From: Planctomycetota bacterium
GTDB lineage: Bacteria > Planctomycetota > Planctomycetia > Pirellulales > Pirellulaceae
Direction: 5' to 3'
Assembly: GCA_016872775.1 (NCBI GenBank)
Contig: VGZA01000059.1
Span: forward strand, 1 to 37,942
DNA length: 37,942 nucleotides
Shown here: in pieces, positions 37,901-37,942 of the stretch
Layout of the letters: every line of letters starts with the position of its first letter
Numbering within the stretch: the stretch's first letter is position 1
Position numbers and translations under genes: made by a program
The notes under the pieces: model-generated
Databases searched by the model: none
Told to the model about the DNA's origin: nothing
Seen by the model: the letters and a program-made list of their open reading frames with translations, nothing else

Positions 37901-37942
37901 ATCGATTCGTGGTGAACGCCGGCGGCGCACTCGTGACCTTCG
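22978..37942 (+). CDS. Giant LEPR-XLL surface protein with metzincin-like N-terminus and long beta-rich repeats (3' partial)
   Basis: Reading from GTG at 22978, I translated line by line to the window end and met no stop, so the protein has at least 4988 residues and continues to the right. The N-terminus is basic (KARNSSQRRSTHQKKQRR) and then has SLEDRRLL (residues 48-55), the LEPR-XLL motif of planctomycete surface proteins. Next come a dockerin-like calcium loop (DFNGDSSVDNAD, 120-131), a TSP3-like Asp loop near 202-212, and a metzincin-like motif HEAFHTFTLVH (270-280). The rest is Gly/Asp/Thr/Val-rich with recurrent GG.GTD.(L/V).V and G.GDD.(F/L).V units, suggesting beta-helical or RTX-like stacks. 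From about 31.88 kb it contains a tandem repeat with a unit of about 970 residues. Export and surface location are inferred. No membrane segment is visible in this part. Confidence 0.93.
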   Translation, partial: MKARNSSQRRSTHQKKQRRSFFGSLLGAFWSPASKHAAELKSELAVESLEDRRLLTTTLFLDFGAGIGVGNTLSTTVNDFRDIFGVGAAGGGGSFGTGSDMTSGGLLGGDSLDFRPLAYDFNGDSSVDNADLAALGAAVLPIVQRAMEPFDITVVIAAATSIADAVTSVAANAGDATGEFDAYNFIMDIISDGFGGGSVGDNSNADGDRNDNSGLFGIAAADDLFAQAGNQQDEATLTFADTVFGATPGVVGTAQFNRNLAYRIAYTATHEAFHTFTLVHTNGLTSSGDVIRVGSNTRDFPFFVTRFDLTHDAVVAQPNNYLFTANDADIGLRDDDASGRPDLAYVTGTGAHDRIALTNAGGGFVDVRVDAYSDAAKTSLIRTETYTIDLATDTDGTILIDGGINNDDIEIDGTIAATFLIRGGAGTDPSLTERDRLIVRGGGGTGSYTPVGTDGGTVSVTGGASITATELEPVEISGFATFTFIAPNAADNVSLLNATAVGGQAAVQLTGTSGGVAFEVPTFFDVTALNIDLASNDGAATSDTASVNVTVAPQGISTVTIDTGGGDDTFEIRGTTAGLTTNVNAGSGNDSLRLSSNGTGVTGNVSAINGPVNLDGQGGSNTLLVSDDSAAGNAAVVVSHNTISGLAPAEISYVATGGCYGGGVNVRTSAAGADTVFVTRILANVTTTINTLGGTDRVNVDSNSAAAGGRVDGIVGALSVIGGGQAGDTLGVMDFDETAARNVTATGSKVGAGGGDNFLPAGGSISYSGMRQLILQSGNTAADTVNVVANATTSFDLNGGNPATSPGDALVYDGPDPATKTISGANSGQITGAGVQSVTFANFETVSASGLKKFDDVVVVPTDGTANQVLIRRNVGGTMLEILVDTNTTDNGGVPNPVIFSTQPYSAVRTITVTGSADPDRTVIDNSNGLINRTVNVMGNGPVASPGDSLLITGDPGSVAVRETYLVGATQDAGTWIVDPDGNRGAGANLAANGDELIVNFTGLEPVDSDMPATTFDLILSGANDVVSIEDGVLGAPFTTPNLQVIDVGGTFETTTFANKTNVRVMGVSGSDSLTLNYTVAAAGMATLELYGHVASGVGGQPADDNVGDTLRFSQSAAGIAHQLRGNGGNDLFTSGNANLDPVQGTYGINGDSGTDMLYLDDTNSLTANTVSVTSTDIAGAAPTTFLYSSIDVVAIFTSRTTNDVVDVTSTNSGTRYLIGGSQTGADVITIGNTAADFAGGVFDGSLDTIAGPVTVVPDPTGTTDTDTLNVDDSGTASLNAAATISNQGATTFTAGPAGATGDSRSISISGSTTRLAGFAPANIEYFHTLGATSRLETLNVRASQGNDSIAINDTTATTSTTVDAREGNDALTIRGDFLSAQNNLLGFDGNDTFTMTITSHIGQSAFATVSGVTIQGNNNPVADTNNRDRLTINDNNSAFARDITYDYLDTQGDVNILANAAGSGLFGSNSGGALALNLRTLETLVFNSTGTNDLVNVLGTSRDDLLTVALRPSATSAFVFLDGNPYLDVPPESLATFLPGLAGGGQGTDMLINGALGTRGIRLDGSGTDSVGNRAVVQALSESDLLVPGGTNDIFGLGTPGVLVPGVGAGNAYDLIGINGATVSDPAGSSSSAANQVTTRNTVSGPLLPVSLVAATFTNGGLPTARAGLTINAGDEAAPRANGIADHIAATAHPSFNIAVNGNLPGLAFGGNGLPIGDQLDLTSPSSFNIWSDKTTPPSVSIFAGNDPFGVVNSSIERTLLSPGNGVLNLIGDNNTVNFDQDDNFVVTGRDVDGNPSDAGYQEFTVVINGSAPILVDGVQFLNAYGYDLIGVDRTNPGINAKADQEAGGIDTLDLRPYADNTPRGWGVHVNFNEGAPAGVDGDQADLLIYRTSLFGGPVSEAIVVQPSAPDAGQLFANNSSTGTPIVVVDYLANTDIRVLDDDGFASDTDQLTLRGTNPDPANAQVSGNESFVADFTAAGNAANPMVTVRDANSNSILYRLQTLQNFNTVNIEMLAGRDTATLIGRNDGSLRIVVDGGADAQADTVTLVGVQDDSDRFTTTPGAGSGALDASVSRAGATGATIVSLSRVDQLVADGGGGVGTDVLSVNGSSATNTATIRPLDALNGSVAVDDFAVVSYANLGSRASVLSYSSDAGSGGNLDRVRVIGTANADLYSWTPTAVNDADLNLTDAAGNNVNVRICGVSDAALDAGTPGVGANPADTLSAAAFNATIVAGATVGSGTVNSVNAANQPLLSLAYSNVENPVVVGGTLVITATAGSDTISLGLEDLAGDGTADQEVVRVNGNPVDVTAANAVVLNGLAGDDSFSIAPVLGANSISIPGGLSVIGGDGNDSVSVTLQAGVAAGLNFTTGTFTGILTAGGISMQGVESATANGSDAQTDSFTVSNYGVASDIRSLTLNGGDLDNAGDSDTINISLTSGPDVLSYTSLSPSTASFSRGGAGPTISLVGFNNSDDNLRVDGGPNVDQLDFIGSASNDRITLVQTGIAGLSRATLAANLVNVWVPISFSSFNHVNVLGGAGNDELVTDNVSGLLGFSSGIHYDGQSGNDLLRLVGPNAVDATYSVGPDVTAGTVVHSAAGVTQRVTFQNLEPVIDLVPGSLTVQGTADANQISYSAVSATNGLIAIDSYETLEFANKIDLTINGNGGTDSIHLAGTSSGFTGTLRVNGGDPTDGDSLSLNAVAATVAVDVATSTITGAGPASIVYFGLSSIQANLSGGANLSISGASAYQSIPRATADAGLVTADNFPISYLGISAVSSISLAGGGAVDQLTLLTSEGDDSVRVVSGDSIAVTGRPTVFTTQIENLTLQLLDGSDDVEIRQQGNRYDLIQVESGNGEDLVTAVGNGVDPLTVQLQPASSDLIGGGLTNRRISLTDTEAAAISNAASDIRFLGQTANEQYRVTPQSADSAVVTISGSGTRFTTTNTGSLSVVDGAAGDSDTLTVELGAAAETVTINATVVEVTAGPALKRVDYDSTNIEGLRVLGNGGADTFNVTPVANVPIFIDGGDPVATTPFAAGDALVITGNLGFAGFGAGPESDEGSVTTDLGEVSYDHLESLSISDIAGDDMQFSVSGTNGDDDITLIGQQQFGYTVSVNGGPAILVTGSNNAALSGLSGDDDFDVDLNVANLDVTITVDGQSPVADGDRLTITGVAGTNDAANYTPGAANSATLNLVTSAGPISVFSIESVTYSGENDNETLTVSGTGRFTHRPGSSIDSGSVQVDSTIPLAYVALGGGGRVAIDATGLTDSLVAFGGASSDRIDIAANTGNIALISDLGAHVVIDRAAFANLENVIVDGLEGDDQFTVTGPQPYRSVSLLGNDPSASDSASLIGDGSDMSYATGGQSQTATGGGLGVVTLSGIEHVSLDAGAGNIRISGNADPNAFDVTPVSATSALFAVAGVNQQLRTTNAGTLLLDEGTAADGDQVTVRGTSAADTIGITRGGTSTVAVNGLKLISITTGAMEALIVDAGLGADTINVSGSAGPGLTVIGGDDATIAQTDRLNVTNTSTAGTTTTIRPSDKENAGTVENLDGIVNYEGIANLGVTANSAAETIAVLGTHAGDEIALAFLGGANRVWLNGRAVLQFASFGTVSLQGRFGDDRFSVSPTGLVGVNSILVDGGDPTASDELIVNGTSAANAITFAPTGAESGSVTLGIPITYTTTEHVTINGQGGGDSLAIQNTVANAAFTYTPGATPDAASVAGRILGGSPLTPLAFTNLGAAGTVSFTSSLAQPADVLDLLGTDLDDVVRVAANGNLQILDPQGLARTLVISTPAITTANLHGLSGVDQFEVTGTTKYSTLTVHGGAGDSGDRLVLTTPVTTPAGVNLGSSTISGYGAANFRYEGLTLISIDAGAAVVELTGTAADDTLAVTPLDANSGHVQANGAAPTVHYRNTAGNAVRIDGATGQDRIEVRGNSLAQTFDVNMATATVAVDDLGDATNDGVVTWTSIEAVTVSGQEGNDLFVVVPGAIDLFIDGGNPIATSNAITSGDTLSITANLASVTFQPGPESDEGGFTTNLGNVSYDKIEGSSVVDTAGNDMQVTIVGTNGDDDITFTGIGANEYSVSVNGGPAVRFSGSNFAQLEGRAGDDDFDIDIEVANLDVSIVVDGQSPLAEGDRVTVTGVAGLNDLPVYTPTSSNSASLGLGTLVTPIILGGVESVTYVGEGDNETLSISGSGTFTHSPGSTIDSGNLQLNTLLPIHYSQLGAAGQVAIDGTGPDDALVAFGRDSNDRFTILAGSGNVVLVSDLGTHATLDRVSFANVESLVLEALNGDDRFVLFGAQPYQAVTLSGNDPSASDLAELFGDGTDMILQTGQATQTVQGGGFQNVTLVGIEELRMNAAAGRINILGNGDPNAFSVTPIGVDTAWITVSGVNQLVRAESIGNLTIAEGTALDGDSVLVHGTSQSDHILITRGADAVVSVNGLKPVHVTTAAVEALLVDAGRGVDTVSVTGAAGPGLTVIGGDDATVAQADRLNVTNTATAGASTTIRPSDLNSAGIVDNADGLVNFVGFTNVAVTASTAAETIVFQGTHAGDEIALAFLGGANRVWMNGRAVVQFATFGTVSLQGRFGDDRFSVSPAGLVGVTSVLVDGGDPTASDELIVNGTATADAITYAPTSAESGTVTLAIPITFTKTEHVTINGQAGGDALIVRSPAGADGFSYLPGATADSAEVLGRSIAGSRILTPLSFKDLGLNGTLQFGSATAGEDILDLYGTALDDTFTLAANGAAQIVDWLQLARTLPINTPGIGFIELHGLDGSDTFQVAGTALFTSIGVRGGGPDDGDVLNLWAPLAAASVDLGNALVGGYGPQIFFYSGLHAINIDAGGQTLTVLGTAGDDTIVATVFDASAGTVEANGDAPVVNYANTNRNPLNVDPVAGQDRLHVRGNALSQTFDINIPARSVSVDDLNNAVLDGTVTFTTNTEALGVFGLEGDDTFNITAGNIPLFFDGGDPIGQTAGDRFVVNAGGALVTF
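23113..23142 (+). other. LEPR-XLL motif
   Basis: VESLEDRRLL (residues 46-55) follows a Lys/Arg-rich N-terminus and is followed by a hydrophobic TTTLFLDFG strand. This is the N-terminal motif class seen on very large planctomycete proteins, thought to be linked to export or processing; its mechanism is not established. Confidence 0.75.
23140..24060 (+). other. Metzincin-like domain with altered Gly and Met positions
   Basis: HEAFHTFTLVH at 23785-23817 keeps the three zinc histidines (270, 274, 280) and Glu271, but the usual Gly at motif position 8 is Thr. In the segment where family members have a Met-turn, this protein reads SGDVIRVGS, with Ile291 in place of Met. The domain is preceded by AYRIAYTAT-like helix residues and followed by NDADIGLRDDD and AYVTGTGAHDRI, typical of this planctomycete group. 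It may be a weakened or inactive protease. Confidence 0.65.
31876..34785 (+). repeat. Tandem repeat unit A of about 2.91 kb
   Basis: The first copy of a unit repeated in tandem at a constant offset. Anchors: FIDGGDP at 32038, GDDMQ at 32221, VDGQSP at 32434, THAGDEIALAFLGGANRVW at 33703 and FTYTPGA at 34090. From 32221 to 34090 the offset to unit B is exactly 2913 nt at every anchor checked, so no length change has accumulated there. The left boundary is approximate, because similarity fades before AAETVTINA. Confidence 0.8.
34786..37695 (+). repeat. Tandem repeat unit B of about 2.91 kb
   Basis: The second copy, beginning near QTFDVN (34786) and ending just before QTFDIN (37696), 2910 nt later. 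It matches unit A in domain order: FIDGGNP (34948), GNDMQ (35134), VDGQSP (35347), THAGDEIALAFLGGANRVW (36616) and FSYLPGA (37003). Two blocks of 19 residues are identical to A. Confidence 0.8.
37696..37942 (+). repeat. Start of tandem repeat unit C (cut by window edge)
   Basis: QTFDINIPARSVSVDDLNNA (37696 on) aligns with QTFDVNMATATVAVDDLGDA of unit B, and FFDGGDP at 37861 aligns with FIDGGNP at 34948 (offset 2913). The array therefore continues beyond the window; total copy number is unknown. Confidence 0.7.

Overview
This window looks like a piece of a GC-rich planctomycete chromosome, probably a Pirellulales-like lineage. The evidence is the LEPR-XLL N-terminal motif on a giant surface protein, a Tat-type DUF1501 protein, a planctomycete-style C-terminal metalloprotease-like module, and two open reading frames of about 15 kb each. 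The lineage is inferred from gene families; no rRNA or marker gene is present.

Layout. (1) 1-15783 (+): the 3' part of a giant multidomain secreted protein of at least 5260 residues, open at the left edge. It carries Ig-like domains, a vanadium-dependent haloperoxidase domain with all six expected vanadate-pocket residues I checked, a metzincin-like HExxHxxGxxH protease domain, choice-of-anchor/HYDIN-like domains, an LVIVD propeller, a long array of PPC-like beta-sandwich modules with two PA14 domains and an NHL-like propeller, and a second HExxH module at the very C-terminus. (2) 15784-16186: a convergent intergenic region with two inverted pairs of a palindromic repeat (core CGAAACTTGTTTCG). 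(3) 16187-20746 (-): four genes reading leftward in the order 2-hydroxyacid dehydrogenase, DUF1501 protein, TolB/PD40-like propeller protein, DUF2330 protein. The DUF1501/TolB junction has only 3 nt between stop and start. (4) 20999-22477 (+): a MATE-family transporter. (5) 22478-22977: a non-coding stretch that probably holds the promoter and leader of the next gene. (6) 22978-37942 (+): a second giant gene with a GTG start and a strong Shine-Dalgarno site. It has no in-frame stop before the right edge (at least 4988 residues). It begins with a LEPR-XLL motif and a degenerate metzincin domain, continues as repetitive beta-rich domains, and from about 31.9 kb contains a tandem repeat with a unit of about 2.91 kb (about 970 codons).

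The two giant genes occupy about 81% of the window. Both look like exported, surface or matrix proteins that put enzyme-like domains on long beta-rich scaffolds. The central minus-strand genes also mostly encode exported proteins (Tat signal, signal anchors, C-terminal membrane anchor). The most notable observations are the haloperoxidase embedded in an Ig/PPC adhesin-like scaffold, a roughly 200-bp nearly identical duplication inside the two PA14 domains, the 2.91-kb tandem repeat whose copies differ mainly at synonymous sites in the parts I compared, and the palindromic repeat family, one copy of which encodes the C-terminal tail of the DUF2330 protein.
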